Shown here piece after piece: positions 26,617-35,376 of a stretch of DNA of 64,000 nt (position 1 is its first letter; each line of letters begins with the position of its first letter). Position numbers and translations under genes: made by a program. The stretch covers positions 1 through 64,000 of the forward strand of contig MPML01000020.1 in the NCBI GenBank assembly GCA_002238445.1, given 5' to 3'. This DNA is from Caldilineaceae bacterium bin5. GTDB lineage: Bacteria; Chloroflexota; Anaerolineae; Caldilineales; Caldilineaceae. Under the pieces are notes generated by a model. It made no database searches, was not told the origin of the DNA, and saw only the letters and a list, made by a program, of their open reading frames with translations.

Positions 26617-27000
26617 TCAATCTTTGTCGTCGCTCTTAGCGGAGATGAACAGGCTAAGAAAAAAACTGACGATGCTGATGACGAGGGCGCCCGAGAAGGC
26701 GGCGCCAAAACCGTCTACCCGAAAGTCGACGTTAAGCACTCCGGCCAGCAACCCCGTCAGAAGCAGCATCAGGGCGTTGACCACAAAAGTGAAAAGACCT
26801 AGCGTGACCAGATAGACCGGGCAGGTCGCAACCTTGACAAAGGGCTTTAAGATGGCGTTGACAACGCCAAAAATCAAGGTGACGGCCAGCAGACTGCCGA
26901 AATCCACATCGCCGCCCGCGCCAAACGAAATGCCGTCGATCATCGTTGACGCCGCGTACAGGGCGATGGCGTTCCCGACCAACCGTAGGAGAAGCTTCAT
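26617..27000 (-). CDS. Phage holin-family (PF04020-like) small membrane protein
   Basis: A 127-residue protein with four hydrophobic helices, beginning MKLLLRLVGNAIALYAASTM. The pattern VTLIFGVVNAILKPFVK, LVTLGLFTFVVNALMLLLTG and VDGFGAAFSGALVISIVSF is that of the chromosomal family annotated as phage holin family 4, conserved in non-phage genomes. It ends in a charged SAKSDDKD tail. It begins six bases after the GNAT gene stop, in one minus-strand run. No phage genes are nearby, so lysis is not implied. Confidence 0.8.
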   Translation of the reverse strand: MKLLLRLVGNAIALYAASTMIDGISFGAGGDVDFGSLLAVTLIFGVVNAILKPFVKVATCPVYLVTLGLFTFVVNALMLLLTGLLAGVLNVDFRVDGFGAAFSGALVISIVSFFLSLFISAKSDDKD

Positions 27001-27006
27001 CAGAGG

Positions 27007-28020
27007 TTACATGCGCAAACGCATCGTGTATAAAGTGCTGCGCACCGAAAAGCCATGGTCCAGCAGCGTCTGCGCCGCGACTTCGTCCTGTGTGCTGACA
27101 GTCGCCCGCAGCGGCCAGCGCGGAGACTCTTGCAGCAGCGCCAGTGCGCACTGAATCAAGGGTTGGGCATATCGGTCCTGGGCATCGGGCCGCAGCCAGA
27201 GACGGACATGGTGCTCTCCCTCCCAACATCGGGCTGTAACCTGGATCGCCCCTTCAAAGCGGCTGTTATAGTCGCGGATGGCGTAGCGGTAGATTCGCTG
27301 CCGGCCGACAAGCCTGTTCACCAGCTCACCAATGCGTTTTTCGAGCGGAATTCGGAAGTCGTCTCGCCGTACCGCCCGCCACCACTGGAATTCGGCGCTG
27401 GGTCGGCTGGTGGCCAAATCATACAGCAGATTGCTGTCGGATGGAGAGAACGGCTGCAGATTGGACAGAACCGGCCTTGTGATCGACTTCGGCGCGCCCG
27501 GCGCGTGCAGCTCGGAGGTCCCTCCCATGTTCTCAAAACGGAGCCGTTCATATAGGCCGAGGGCAATCTCGTTTTCCCCACGCACTTGCAGCACCGCCCA
27601 AGACCCACCCATATCGCGGATGTAATCCAGAGCATGTTCCATGAGGGCCCGGCTGATCCCGCGCCCGCGCCAAGCCGGCAAAACCGCCACATTGGCGATC
27701 TGCCAGCGCCCGCTGCCGCTCGCAGCGCGCTGCACCGTTACATTGCCTACCACCCGTTTGTTCTCCACCCAGACGAATCCGTTGAATACATTTCGGAACT
27801 CGCCGGTACTGCGGTAGAGAATGCCTACCAGCCCGCTCATATAACCGAGAAGTCGTAGTTCGCGCAGCGCAGCCTCGCCCTGTTCGTCCAGTTCTTCCGC
27901 GAAAGCCTCCGCAATCAGTCTGGATACGGCGCGCAGATCACGCCCAACGTCAAAGGGGCGGATGCCGTGTAAGGGATCTTGCCGGCGGCCGGCGGCAGCG
28001 GAACGAGTTAGGGCAACCAT
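27007..28020 (-). CDS. GNAT-family N-acetyltransferase
   Basis: A 337-residue protein with a central GNAT domain (residues ~20-190): the acetyl-CoA loop is VAVLPAWRGRGISRALMEHAL, followed by VLQVRGENEIALGLYERLRFENMG. The N-terminus GIRPFDVGRDLRAVSRLIAEAF is the usual first helix. Residues ~200-337 (RDYNSRFEGAIQVTARCWEG; SVRSTLYTMRLRM) form a second, degenerate GNAT-like half. The substrate is unknown. It sits downstream of grpE by 29 bases and may be in the hrcA transcript. Confidence 0.8.
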   Translation of the reverse strand: MVALTRSAAAGRRQDPLHGIRPFDVGRDLRAVSRLIAEAFAEELDEQGEAALRELRLLGYMSGLVGILYRSTGEFRNVFNGFVWVENKRVVGNVTVQRAASGSGRWQIANVAVLPAWRGRGISRALMEHALDYIRDMGGSWAVLQVRGENEIALGLYERLRFENMGGTSELHAPGAPKSITRPVLSNLQPFSPSDSNLLYDLATSRPSAEFQWWRAVRRDDFRIPLEKRIGELVNRLVGRQRIYRYAIRDYNSRFEGAIQVTARCWEGEHHVRLWLRPDAQDRYAQPLIQCALALLQESPRWPLRATVSTQDEVAAQTLLDHGFSVRSTLYTMRLRM

Positions 28021-28049
28021 TTAGAAGTGGTAGGAAAGCGTCCAGCTAT

Positions 28050-28667
28050 TCACTGCGCAACCCGCACGAGCGCTGGGCGCAGGATCCGATCCTGGATACT
28101 GTAGCCGGTGCGTAATGTCTGGATGATATGCCCGCTGGGGACATCTTCGCTCGGCTCGTTCGAGATGGCCTCATGCTGATTGGGATCGAATTCACCACTC
28201 TTGTCCAGCGGTTCAACTTCTGAATTGGCGAGAATGTCCAAGAGCTTCTGCTGGATCTGCTCGAATCCCTGCAGCCAGGCCTGATTCTCTCCCGGCACTG
28301 CTTCGGGCACATTCTGAAAGGCCAGATCGAGGTCATCGAGAACAGGCAGCAGCTGACGCATCATACTTTCCGTCGCCCTTTTGATGCGCTCCTCGTTCTG
28401 GCGTTCACGGCGTTTGCCGGCGTTTTCATATTCGGCCACGGTACGCTGCATCTTGTCGAGATGGCTGGCGGCCTGGTCTTGCGCCTCGGCCAGCTCCGCT
28501 TGCAGCCGAGTGATCGCCTCTTCCGGTGTCTCGTCCTTTTCTTCAGCCTCTTCTACTTCGGAATCATCGCGCGCGTCAGGCTCCTCTGCTTCCAGAACAG
28601 CCTCCTCAGGCAGTTGTCCGTTTTCTGGTTCTACCGTCGTGTCTTCCCGTTCTTCCTGTTGACTCAT
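28050..28667 (-). CDS. grpE: Nucleotide exchange factor GrpE
   Basis: Cochaperone that releases ADP from DnaK. The 205-residue protein has an acidic N-terminus (EEREDTTVEPENGQLPEEAV), a long helix (EAQDQAASHLDKMQRTVAEY) and the conserved C-terminal beta domain with LLPVLDDLDLAFQN and HEAISNEPSEDVPSG plus IIQTLRTGYSIQDRILRPA. It lies 28 bases after hrcA and is under the same CIRCE operator. dnaK and dnaJ are not adjacent. Confidence 0.93.
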   Translation of the reverse strand: MSQQEEREDTTVEPENGQLPEEAVLEAEEPDARDDSEVEEAEEKDETPEEAITRLQAELAEAQDQAASHLDKMQRTVAEYENAGKRRERQNEERIKRATESMMRQLLPVLDDLDLAFQNVPEAVPGENQAWLQGFEQIQQKLLDILANSEVEPLDKSGEFDPNQHEAISNEPSEDVPSGHIIQTLRTGYSIQDRILRPALVRVAQ

Positions 28668-28695
28668 ATATGATCCTGTTACTCAAACATGCTGT

Positions 28696-29733
28696 CTAGT
28701 GGTTTTGGCCGTATAGCTGATGCATCATTTCGTTCAGGAGTGTGGCAACGTAGCGCACAGCCCCGATTGTACGGCCGTATGGCATTCGCATCGGGCCGAC
28801 TACGCCCAACAGGCCGCTGACCCGGTCCGGTACTCCATAGCGGCTCAGGACAAGGCTTATGTCCTGCATGTCGCCGAATCGGCCCTCGCCGGCAATCATT
28901 ACCTGAACGTCGCTTAACTCCATGATATCATCGTAAATCTCATGCAGCAGCGTGCGTTGCTCAAATACCTGCACGATCCGGCGCACCTGCGGCCCGTCGG
29001 CAAATTCAGGCTCGGCCAACACCTCGGCCAACCCATGTCGATAAACGCGTTCCGTGATCTGCGCCTCCGACTGCAGCAAGGTTTTCAGCACAAGCTCGCC
29101 CACCTCGCGCGTGAAGCCCGTGAACTCCTCCAGTTTTTCCGGCAGATCGGCAGCGGTGGCGCCAGAAATCTCAACATTGAGCTGGTTGCTCGCGCGGCTC
29201 AGTTCCTCCTGAAAAACTGGCTGTTCCAGGGTAATCAGTTGCTGTTTCAGCGTGCCTGTGGCCAGCACCAGCACCAGCAACACGGCCGTATCCTGAATGC
29301 CAATCAGCTCCAGATGTTTGACCCTGCTGGTGATCGAGCGCGGGGAGGTTGCCAGCGCCGCACCCGTGGAGGCTTTGGCCAAGACCGCTGTGCTGAGTCG
29401 AAGCCACTGGTCGATTTCCTGCCGGGCTTGATGGAACTGATGGCGGATCATGTGCCGCTCTTGGGAGGGAAGATCGGTGTGGGCCATGAGATTGGCCACA
29501 AAGTAGCGGTAGCCGCCATCAGTGGGAATGCGGCCGGCGCTGGTGTGAGGGTGGGTCAGCAGACCAGCTTTTTCCAGCGCAGCCAAATCATTGCGGATCG
29601 TGGCCGCACTGACGCCCAGATCATATTTCTGCGCGATCGACTGGCTGCCCACCGGCTGGGCATTCTCCACATACTCGTGGATGACGATACGCAGTACCTG
29701 TTTGCGGCGCTGGCTCAGTTGCAGTTCTGTCAT
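28696..29733 (-). CDS. hrcA: Heat-inducible transcription repressor HrcA
   Basis: A 345-residue repressor that binds CIRCE and shuts off chaperone genes. Its N-terminal winged helix reads QLSQRRKQVLRIVIHEYVEN, then AQPVGSQSIAQKYDLGVSAA and TIRNDLAALEKAGLLTHPHT. The GAF-like domain and dimerisation parts follow, ending GVVGPMRMPYGRTIGAVRYV, all typical. A perfect-spaced CIRCE lies 124 bases upstream, so the gene is autoregulated. Confidence 0.95.
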   Translation of the reverse strand: MTELQLSQRRKQVLRIVIHEYVENAQPVGSQSIAQKYDLGVSAATIRNDLAALEKAGLLTHPHTSAGRIPTDGGYRYFVANLMAHTDLPSQERHMIRHQFHQARQEIDQWLRLSTAVLAKASTGAALATSPRSITSRVKHLELIGIQDTAVLLVLVLATGTLKQQLITLEQPVFQEELSRASNQLNVEISGATAADLPEKLEEFTGFTREVGELVLKTLLQSEAQITERVYRHGLAEVLAEPEFADGPQVRRIVQVFEQRTLLHEIYDDIMELSDVQVMIAGEGRFGDMQDISLVLSRYGVPDRVSGLLGVVGPMRMPYGRTIGAVRYVATLLNEMMHQLYGQNH

Positions 29734-29856
29734 CGATTACAGGCAGAAAGGACTGTCGCCTGTCTGCCCTCCGTCTAGTACGCTGTAAATGCAGTCAATT
29801 GAGGGCGATTCGAACTGTCGGACAGTTGGCGACAATCAGACGTCACAGATAAACCT

Positions 29857-29883
29857 TTATCACTCTCGTGATGGGAGTGCTAA
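29857..29883 (-). promoter_or_regulatory. CIRCE operator (HrcA binding site)
   Basis: On the minus strand: TTAGCACTC, nine bases, GAGTGATAA. The consensus is TTAGCACTC-N9-GAGTGCTAA, so there is one mismatch. It lies upstream of hrcA-grpE. Confidence 0.93.
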
Positions 29884-29938
29884 TAGAGCAAAAAGTGTAA
29901 CAAATCGGGTAGGAGGTTGTCAAAAAATTCGGGTTGGT

Positions 29939-31525
29939 TCAGTAAGCGTTCTTGTTTGTCCCCAGCAGCCACTGGCCCAGTGTGCGAATGATAATCTTGA
30001 TGTCCAGGGCCAGGGACCAGTTTTCTATGTACCAGAGGTCGTACTTTGTCCGCTCCTCAATCGAGGTGTCGCCCCGCAGCCCGTTGACCGCGGCCCAACC
30101 GGTCATGCCGGCCTTTTCGCGGTGGCGGTCCATATAGCGAGGGATCATCTCTCGAAACTGCTCTACGTAGACGGGGCGTTCCGGGCGCGGCCCGACCAAG
30201 CTCATTTCGCCGAAGAGAACATTGATTAAATTGGGCAGTTCATCGATATTGGCGCGACGAATGAACGCGCCCAGTTTGGTGCGCCGGGGATCGTTCTCAA
30301 CCGTCCAGCCCGGCCCCGATCTCTCTGCGTCTTCGCGCATCGAGCGAAACTTCAGTATCTTGAACGATTTGGCATCCAACCCCATCCGCTCATGTGTGTA
30401 GAAGACCGGCCCGGGGCTGTCCAGCTTGATCAGGAGCGCCACCAGCATGAGGAATGGGCTGAGAAACACCAGGCCGATGGCGCTGCCCACCAGGTCCATC
30501 CCCCGTTTGAGTGTCAGTTTCCAACCCTGGAGCGCGACGTCGCGGATCGTGAGCAAGGGCAGCCCGCCAAGGTAACCGATCGTCACCTCGCTGGCCATTA
30601 TTCCGAAGGCATCCGGCAGCACGCGGATGCCGACCTTTTCGCGCTCACACAGGCTGATGATGCCGATCAGTTCCTGATGCGTATTTTCCGGCAGAGCGAT
30701 GATCACTTCGTCGACTGCAAATTCGTCTATGATTCTGGGGATGTCGGCGACGGAGCCCAGAATCGGCACATTGAGAACGGAACGCGTGCTGCTGTTATCT
30801 ACAACTCCAATCACCTGAAAGCCCAGTTTGGGGTTGGCCTGCACTCTTTGCAAAATCATGCGGCCGGAGTCGCCGCCGCCGATGAGCAGGACCCGGTCGC
30901 CGCCAACGCCTTTGGCCTGAGCATTCCATTGTATCTGCGCATGCAAAGTCCGGCCGATTGTCAACATGACGATATTGAGCAGCCAGGCATAGCCCAGGAA
31001 TGTGCGGTGATAGACAAAATCCCGCAGGAAAAGGCTCACCAGCGCGACGGTCAAGAGCGTGCACAGAGTCGTTAGTCTCGCGGTGCGGAAGATTTCGTCC
31101 AGATGGCCGAGCGGCCGGCGGCGCTGGTACATGCCCCGCGAAAAGAAGATCGACAGCAGCAACAGCGACTGTGCTAGCGGCAAAGGCAGGAACTCCAGGA
31201 ACGGGCCGACAATGATATCCGGCTGTAGTTCCATCAGCCGTGGTGTCAGGTTCATCTCGGTGAGCCGATGGGCCAGAAAGAACGCCAGCCATGTACTCCC
31301 CAAATCCACAACTACCAGGGAGAGCGCAAACAGAAGCTGGGCGCGTTTAGGCACGCCCGGCCGCTGGGCGCGCAGGGCCGAGTATCTGCCGTTGGGACTG
31401 GAGGCTATGCCCTGCTCTGCCGCAGTCTCATCTGTCGCAGCCGCATCTGCCGTAGCCGCCGATGGCCGCGACCCTGTTGCAGGCTCCTCAAGCTCTGATG
31501 TCGGCTGAGCTGGTGACTTCCACAT
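29939..31525 (-). CDS. Polyprenyl glycosylphosphotransferase (WcaJ/WbaP-like)
   Basis: A 528-residue membrane enzyme that loads the first sugar phosphate of an exopolysaccharide repeat onto undecaprenyl phosphate. After a low-complexity N-terminus (~1-50) come four or five membrane helices ([20 protein letters not shown] onward), a CoA-binding-like domain ([20 protein letters not shown]), and from ~330 the bacterial sugar transferase domain: [68 protein letters not shown] and PERPVY. The domain is complete. A GT2 glycosyltransferase lies just upstream on the same strand, so both may build a surface polysaccharide. Confidence 0.9.
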   Translation of the reverse strand: MWKSPAQPTSELEEPATGSRPSAATADAAATDETAAEQGIASSPNGRYSALRAQRPGVPKRAQLLFALSLVVVDLGSTWLAFFLAHRLTEMNLTPRLMELQPDIIVGPFLEFLPLPLAQSLLLLSIFFSRGMYQRRRPLGHLDEIFRTARLTTLCTLLTVALVSLFLRDFVYHRTFLGYAWLLNIVMLTIGRTLHAQIQWNAQAKGVGGDRVLLIGGGDSGRMILQRVQANPKLGFQVIGVVDNSSTRSVLNVPILGSVADIPRIIDEFAVDEVIIALPENTHQELIGIISLCEREKVGIRVLPDAFGIMASEVTIGYLGGLPLLTIRDVALQGWKLTLKRGMDLVGSAIGLVFLSPFLMLVALLIKLDSPGPVFYTHERMGLDAKSFKILKFRSMREDAERSGPGWTVENDPRRTKLGAFIRRANIDELPNLINVLFGEMSLVGPRPERPVYVEQFREMIPRYMDRHREKAGMTGWAAVNGLRGDTSIEERTKYDLWYIENWSLALDIKIIIRTLGQWLLGTNKNAY

Positions 31526-31593
31526 CGTCCGAATCGCGTAAACCCTGGAGTGGACGGCTATTCGCTATCCACAGTCAATCTGATGAAACTCCG

Positions 31594-32622
31594 TTAGACC
31601 CGTTCCTGTCGCAGTTTCCACAATCGGATGGCTATGTCTACGCCACCGATCAGAGCGATACTGAGCAAGATCAGTTTGTCCAGCGCCCATGAACTATTGG
31701 CCCGGTAGTGGTTACGATAAAAGATCCACATTGCCTCATAAAAGGCCCGACGGGCTTTGCGGCTTTTTCGGCTGGCGGCCTCTTTGACATGCGTGATTTC
31801 GACCTTGCCGTTGTACCAGACATCCCAACCCGCAGTCTTGATGCGCTTTGCCCAGTCAAGATCCTCGCCGTACATGAAGTAAGCCTCGTCCAACAGTCCG
31901 ACCTGCTGAATCGCCTGCGTACGCACCTGCATATACGCGCCCACAACCGAATCCACCGGATGTACCGCGTCTTCAGGCAGGTAGCTCAGATTATACGCGT
32001 TGAAACGGCTGCTATGCGGAAAGAGCCGGCTCAGGCGGGTCATGCGGCAGAAGCTAACCCAAGGCGTGGGAAAGCTGCGGCGGCAGGCCAGATCCAGTGT
32101 TCCGTCCGGCCGTCGCACTCGTGGACCGGCTACTCCAACATTGGGCCGCTCGTCCATGAATTGGATCATCTCGCTCAGAGCGTTTGCCGGCAGCACCGTG
32201 TCATTGTTGAGAAGGAGGATATAGCGCGGAACCGGCCTGTTGCCTGCCGCCTGGCGGTCAGGCAGGCCGAGTTGGCGCAGAGCCAGGTTGTTGCCCGCGC
32301 TGAAGCCGAGATTGGTTTCGGAAACGATCAGACCGGCCTGAGGAAATCGGTCGCTCGTCATCGCGGCGCTGTCGTCACTGCTGCCGTTGTCTACAACACA
32401 GACAGTGTAGGAGAAGCTGCCGGCAGAGCCGAACACTGATGTCAGACAGTTGCTAAGGAGGGCGCTGCCGTTGTAGTTGACGATGATAATCGCGAGGTCC
32501 GGCCCCTCTGCAGGCGGGACAGACTCGGGCAGCTTCCCGCCCGTTGGCAGCGTCAATGGCAACCCAATGTTCTCGATCCATTCAGACCAGACGATATGGC
32601 GAGGAGGCTGCATTATCTGCAT
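31594..32622 (-). CDS. Family 2 glycosyltransferase (rhamnosyltransferase-like)
   Basis: A 342-residue GT-A enzyme. Residues ~45-280 hold the fold: LAIIIVNYNGSALLSNCLTS, CVVDNGSSDDSA, ILLLNNDTVLPANAL (the DxD-like NND) and MYGEDLDWAKRIKTAGWDVW (the ED motif near the acceptor). The C-terminal helix WALDKLILLSIALIGGVDIA suggests membrane attachment. The first ~40 residues (WSEWIENIGLPLTLPTGG) are variable and the true start could be further in. It probably acts with the sugar-phosphate transferase 68 bases downstream in polysaccharide assembly. Confidence 0.85.
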   Translation of the reverse strand: MQIMQPPRHIVWSEWIENIGLPLTLPTGGKLPESVPPAEGPDLAIIIVNYNGSALLSNCLTSVFGSAGSFSYTVCVVDNGSSDDSAAMTSDRFPQAGLIVSETNLGFSAGNNLALRQLGLPDRQAAGNRPVPRYILLLNNDTVLPANALSEMIQFMDERPNVGVAGPRVRRPDGTLDLACRRSFPTPWVSFCRMTRLSRLFPHSSRFNAYNLSYLPEDAVHPVDSVVGAYMQVRTQAIQQVGLLDEAYFMYGEDLDWAKRIKTAGWDVWYNGKVEITHVKEAASRKSRKARRAFYEAMWIFYRNHYRANSSWALDKLILLSIALIGGVDIAIRLWKLRQERV

Positions 32623-32951
32623 TGCTTTTCACCCGTTGCTCAGTTGTCCAAACGGCTGGACAAGACCACGGGCGGCACATGAAATCGAGTAAAAAACTGT
32701 GATCAATGCGATCGGAAGAAGGGGATGATTAACGACCGTGCAGCGCACGACAGTTAATCACGGCAATCAGACAGATTACAAAAATCACAGTCGGAACTGT
32801 CTGCTGTATACGGGCTTGATTCTAGCACGGCATTTCACTTTCGCCAAAGCGATTGTCTGAGCCCTCCCCAAGAGCGCATGATGCATCGGCCGTCATCTTC
32901 GGACTTTACAGGCAACTGGCCCGGCGGAATAGACAACGCAAGAATGGTCAC

Positions 32952-33065
32952 TACCCAGCCACCATAAATTCAGTACCTGAATGAGGCGAGCAAAGATGTT
33001 TCTCTATCCTCACTCCGCGCTTTTGGGCGTTGCGGGGGGACACCCCCCGCAACGCCCCCTCCAAA
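32952..33065 (+). repeat. Partial copy of a MITE-like repeat
   Basis: Begins ACTACCCAGCCACC, like the terminal motif AACTACCAAGCCGC of the copy at 34188. It continues with TGAATGAGGCGAGCAAAG, found nearly identical in the copies near 34235 and (inverted) 37115, and ends in the perfect 15-bp hairpin at 33027-33059. The opposite terminus is not evident. The remaining bases of the 515-base gap between the GT2 and ftcD genes show no gene. Confidence 0.6.
33027..33059. repeat. Perfect 15-bp GC hairpin
   Basis: GGGCGTTGCGGGGGG (33027-33041) and its exact complement (33045-33059) with a three-base ACA loop. No T-tract follows on either strand. It sits at the core of a dispersed repeat and just beyond the stop end of ftcD (minus strand), where it could stop transcripts or protect RNA ends. 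Confidence 0.8.
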
Positions 33066-33137
33066 ACCACGCCACGCCACCGCCGCACGGGTCTCCAGCC
33101 CCTGTCCCCTAGCCCCTGCCGTTAACCCAAATCCTCC

Positions 33138-34100
33138 TCATGCCTGGCGTAACGCAACTTCCAGGACGCGGTCTGTCCTCAATTCCGGCAAAAGGAGTGC
33201 GTCGGCAGCGGCCGCCAGCGACCGAGGCGAAAGAGTCTTTCCATCACTGCTTACTCCTTGCCCGTCGCTTTTTGGCAGAGCGCCTTGGGGAATAAGCCCG
33301 ATCAGTTCGCTGCGATCGAGCGCGACGCCATGGCCGGCTGCCTCCTTGCGAATGGCATCTACAGCCGCCTGCGGAAATGTGGCGCGGTAGTCTACCAGAT
33401 TCATGCTGACCTGGGCCTGTCCATCGACCAGTAGGCCTAAGGCTCTGACCGCAGGCAGACCGCCGCCGCGCTCGCGAATCTGGCGGGCGATCGCTCTGGC
33501 CACAGTTACGTCGGCCGTGCGCAGAAAGACGTTGAAGGCGATCAGAATCGGCCTGGCCCCGACGATGACCGCGCCCGCCGGACCGACCCTGGCCGGGCCG
33601 AAGTCCGGCAGGCGCCGCGGCAGGTGGATCTCCCGCAGCAGAGCTTCATATTCCCCGCGCCGGACGTCCGCCAGATTACGGCGTTCCGGCCTGGTGGCCG
33701 CCGCGCCATAGAGGTAAACGGGCACATTCAGTTCATCGCCGATGCGGCGACCCAACTGACGGGCCAGAAGAACGCAGTCGGCGAGTAGCGTGTTGCGAAT
33801 CGGCACCAGGGGGACCACATCCGCAGCGCCCAGTCGTGGATGGACGCCCCGATGCCGCCGTACGTCAATGCGCGAAACAGCCGCCTCAACTGCTTTGAAC
33901 AGCCCCTGCAGAACCGGTTCCGGCGGACCGGCGATTGTGAGAACCGTACGGTTGTGGTGCACATCGCTGCTGCGGTCGAGAAGCAGCGCGCCGGATGTTT
34001 GGACTGCCGCAGCCAGTTCATCGATGACAGTGGTGCGGCGGCCCTCGGAAAAGTTGGGTACTGCTTCGATGAGTGGGCTGGTGTTGGAGCTCTGATTCAT
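33138..34100 (-). CDS. ftcD: Glutamate formiminotransferase
   Basis: Transfers the formimino group of formiminoglutamate to tetrahydrofolate in histidine degradation. The 320-residue protein starts at ATG 34100 (NQSSNTSPLIEAVPNFSEGR, the family opening); the frame continues upstream to 34238 without homology. Further marks are DVHHNRTVLTIAG, HRGVHPRLGAADVVPLVPI, VPVYLYGAAA, FGPARVGPAGAVIVGARPIL and VSMNLVDY. It lacks the C-terminal cyclodeaminase domain of the animal enzyme. No other histidine-degradation gene lies in the window. It is flanked on both sides by MITE-like repeats. Confidence 0.88.
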   Translation of the reverse strand: MNQSSNTSPLIEAVPNFSEGRRTTVIDELAAAVQTSGALLLDRSSDVHHNRTVLTIAGPPEPVLQGLFKAVEAAVSRIDVRRHRGVHPRLGAADVVPLVPIRNTLLADCVLLARQLGRRIGDELNVPVYLYGAAATRPERRNLADVRRGEYEALLREIHLPRRLPDFGPARVGPAGAVIVGARPILIAFNVFLRTADVTVARAIARQIRERGGGLPAVRALGLLVDGQAQVSMNLVDYRATFPQAAVDAIRKEAAGHGVALDRSELIGLIPQGALPKSDGQGVSSDGKTLSPRSLAAAADALLLPELRTDRVLEVALRQA

Positions 34101-34187
34101 GTGATGAAGGTTGGGCTGTGACTGTGGTGAACGCATAGTTGAGCACGCTCTACATTCGTATCTGTCCCGGTCGCCCGTCCATGCCAC

Positions 34188-34520
34188 TGAATGGATAAAG
34201 ACTGGACTGGTAACTACCAAGCCGCAACTGAATCGCAAACCTGTACGAGGGGAGCAAAGTTGTTCCTTCTCTCCTCATGATTGTCATTTGGGCGGTCGGG
34301 CCTTCGGCCCTCCCTTGTGCAGGGGCTGCGCCCCCGCAACGCCCCGCCCTGGCTACCCACGTTGCTGGTTCTTTCCCACTATCGTGGCATGCCGACAGTG
34401 CGCCCCAACCAGTCTGGCGGCTGCCAACCGAATACGCCGTCACAAAGCCCGAATGGCGGCGAAGATGAAGAGTTTGTCGAGACACACACTGTATGCGGCT
34501 TAGTAGTTACCTGGACTGTA
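34188..34520. repeat. MITE-like element with imperfect terminal inverted repeats
   Basis: The left end has GGTAACTACCAAGCCGCA (about 34207-34225) and the right end, read on the minus strand, GGTAACTACTAAGCCGCA, one mismatch over 18 bases. Between them lie GAGGGGAGCAAAG, the hairpin GGTCGGGCCTTCGGCC, GTGCAGGGGCTGCGCCCCC and a segment (about 34400-34490) that aligns at roughly 75% by eye with 36740-36830 inverted. No transposase frame is present. It fills the gap between the ftcD start and modB end. Confidence 0.65.
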
Positions 34521-34521
34521 T

Positions 34522-35376
34522 TTAGCTCGTCCGTCCCAGAAGCCACTTCACAAGCAGGAGAATGGAGAAGGCGGTCGCCATGAGCACAACGGACAGGGCC
34601 AGTGCAACGTCGAGATCCAATTCAAAGCCGATATAAATGGCCAGGGGCATCGTCTGCGTGCGCCCAGGATAGTTGCCTGCGAAAAGAATCGTGGCGCCGA
34701 AATCACCGAGGGCCCTTGCCCACGTCATCACCAGTCCGCCCAGCAACGAAGCGCGGGCGAGGGGGACTGTCACAAAGCGGAAAATCTGCCGGCTGTCGGC
34801 CCCATCCAATGCGGCGGCTTCTTCCAACTCGGCTGCGCTGCGGCTGAGACCGCCGATTGCCGCACGAATGTAGTATGGGGAGGCCACGAAAAGCTGGGCG
34901 AAAATGACAGCCAGCGAAGTGAAAGCGATCTCGATTCCGGCCACTGACAACCCCTGCCCCAGCATCCCTCGCCGGCCAAATGCCATCAGCAGGGCGAGAC
35001 CGGCGACCGCGGGCGGCAGCACTGTGGGCAGATCGATAAGTGTGTCCAGCGCTCGGCGTCCCCGAAAGTGCCGCCTGGTCATCAGCAGCGCCAGAGGTGT
35101 GCCCAGTAGAACCGTCAGCAGCGTTGCCGTTGCCGATGTCCACAAGCTGAGGGCGATGGCCCGCCGCGCGGCCGGCTGGGCCAGATGTGCGCTGATGTCG
35201 GTCAGCTCTGTGCGCCAGATCAGCGCCAGCAAAGGAAGAGTCAGGAACAGGATCATGGGCACGGCTGACCAGAAGAGCGCGATGCCCGGTCGCGGCAGGC
35301 GTCCGGATGAACGCCGGTCGCCGCGCGCCCGATCAACAGGAATGCGCATCGTCTCTGCTGCTTCACTCGTTCGCAT
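34522..35376 (-). CDS. modB: Molybdate ABC transporter permease ModB
   Basis: A 284-residue inner-membrane permease with about five or six helices (FWSAVPMILFLTLPLLALIW onward). The molybdate-type signatures are DLPTVLPPAVAGLALLMAFG, SPYYIRAAIGG, the EAA loop EEAAALDGADSRQIFRFVTVP and ALGDFGATILFAGNYPGRTQ. It overlaps modA by 14 bases (modA first). The ATPase ModC is not adjacent: the next feature downstream is a repeat and then ftcD, so it must be encoded elsewhere. Confidence 0.9.
   Translation of the reverse strand: MRTSEAAETMRIPVDRARGDRRSSGRLPRPGIALFWSAVPMILFLTLPLLALIWRTELTDISAHLAQPAARRAIALSLWTSATATLLTVLLGTPLALLMTRRHFRGRRALDTLIDLPTVLPPAVAGLALLMAFGRRGMLGQGLSVAGIEIAFTSLAVIFAQLFVASPYYIRAAIGGLSRSAAELEEAAALDGADSRQIFRFVTVPLARASLLGGLVMTWARALGDFGATILFAGNYPGRTQTMPLAIYIGFELDLDVALALSVVLMATAFSILLLVKWLLGRTS

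Noticed and set aside
26617-27000. Holin-like gene as evidence of a prophage
   Set aside because: The family is common in bacterial chromosomes and no phage structural or lysis gene is nearby.
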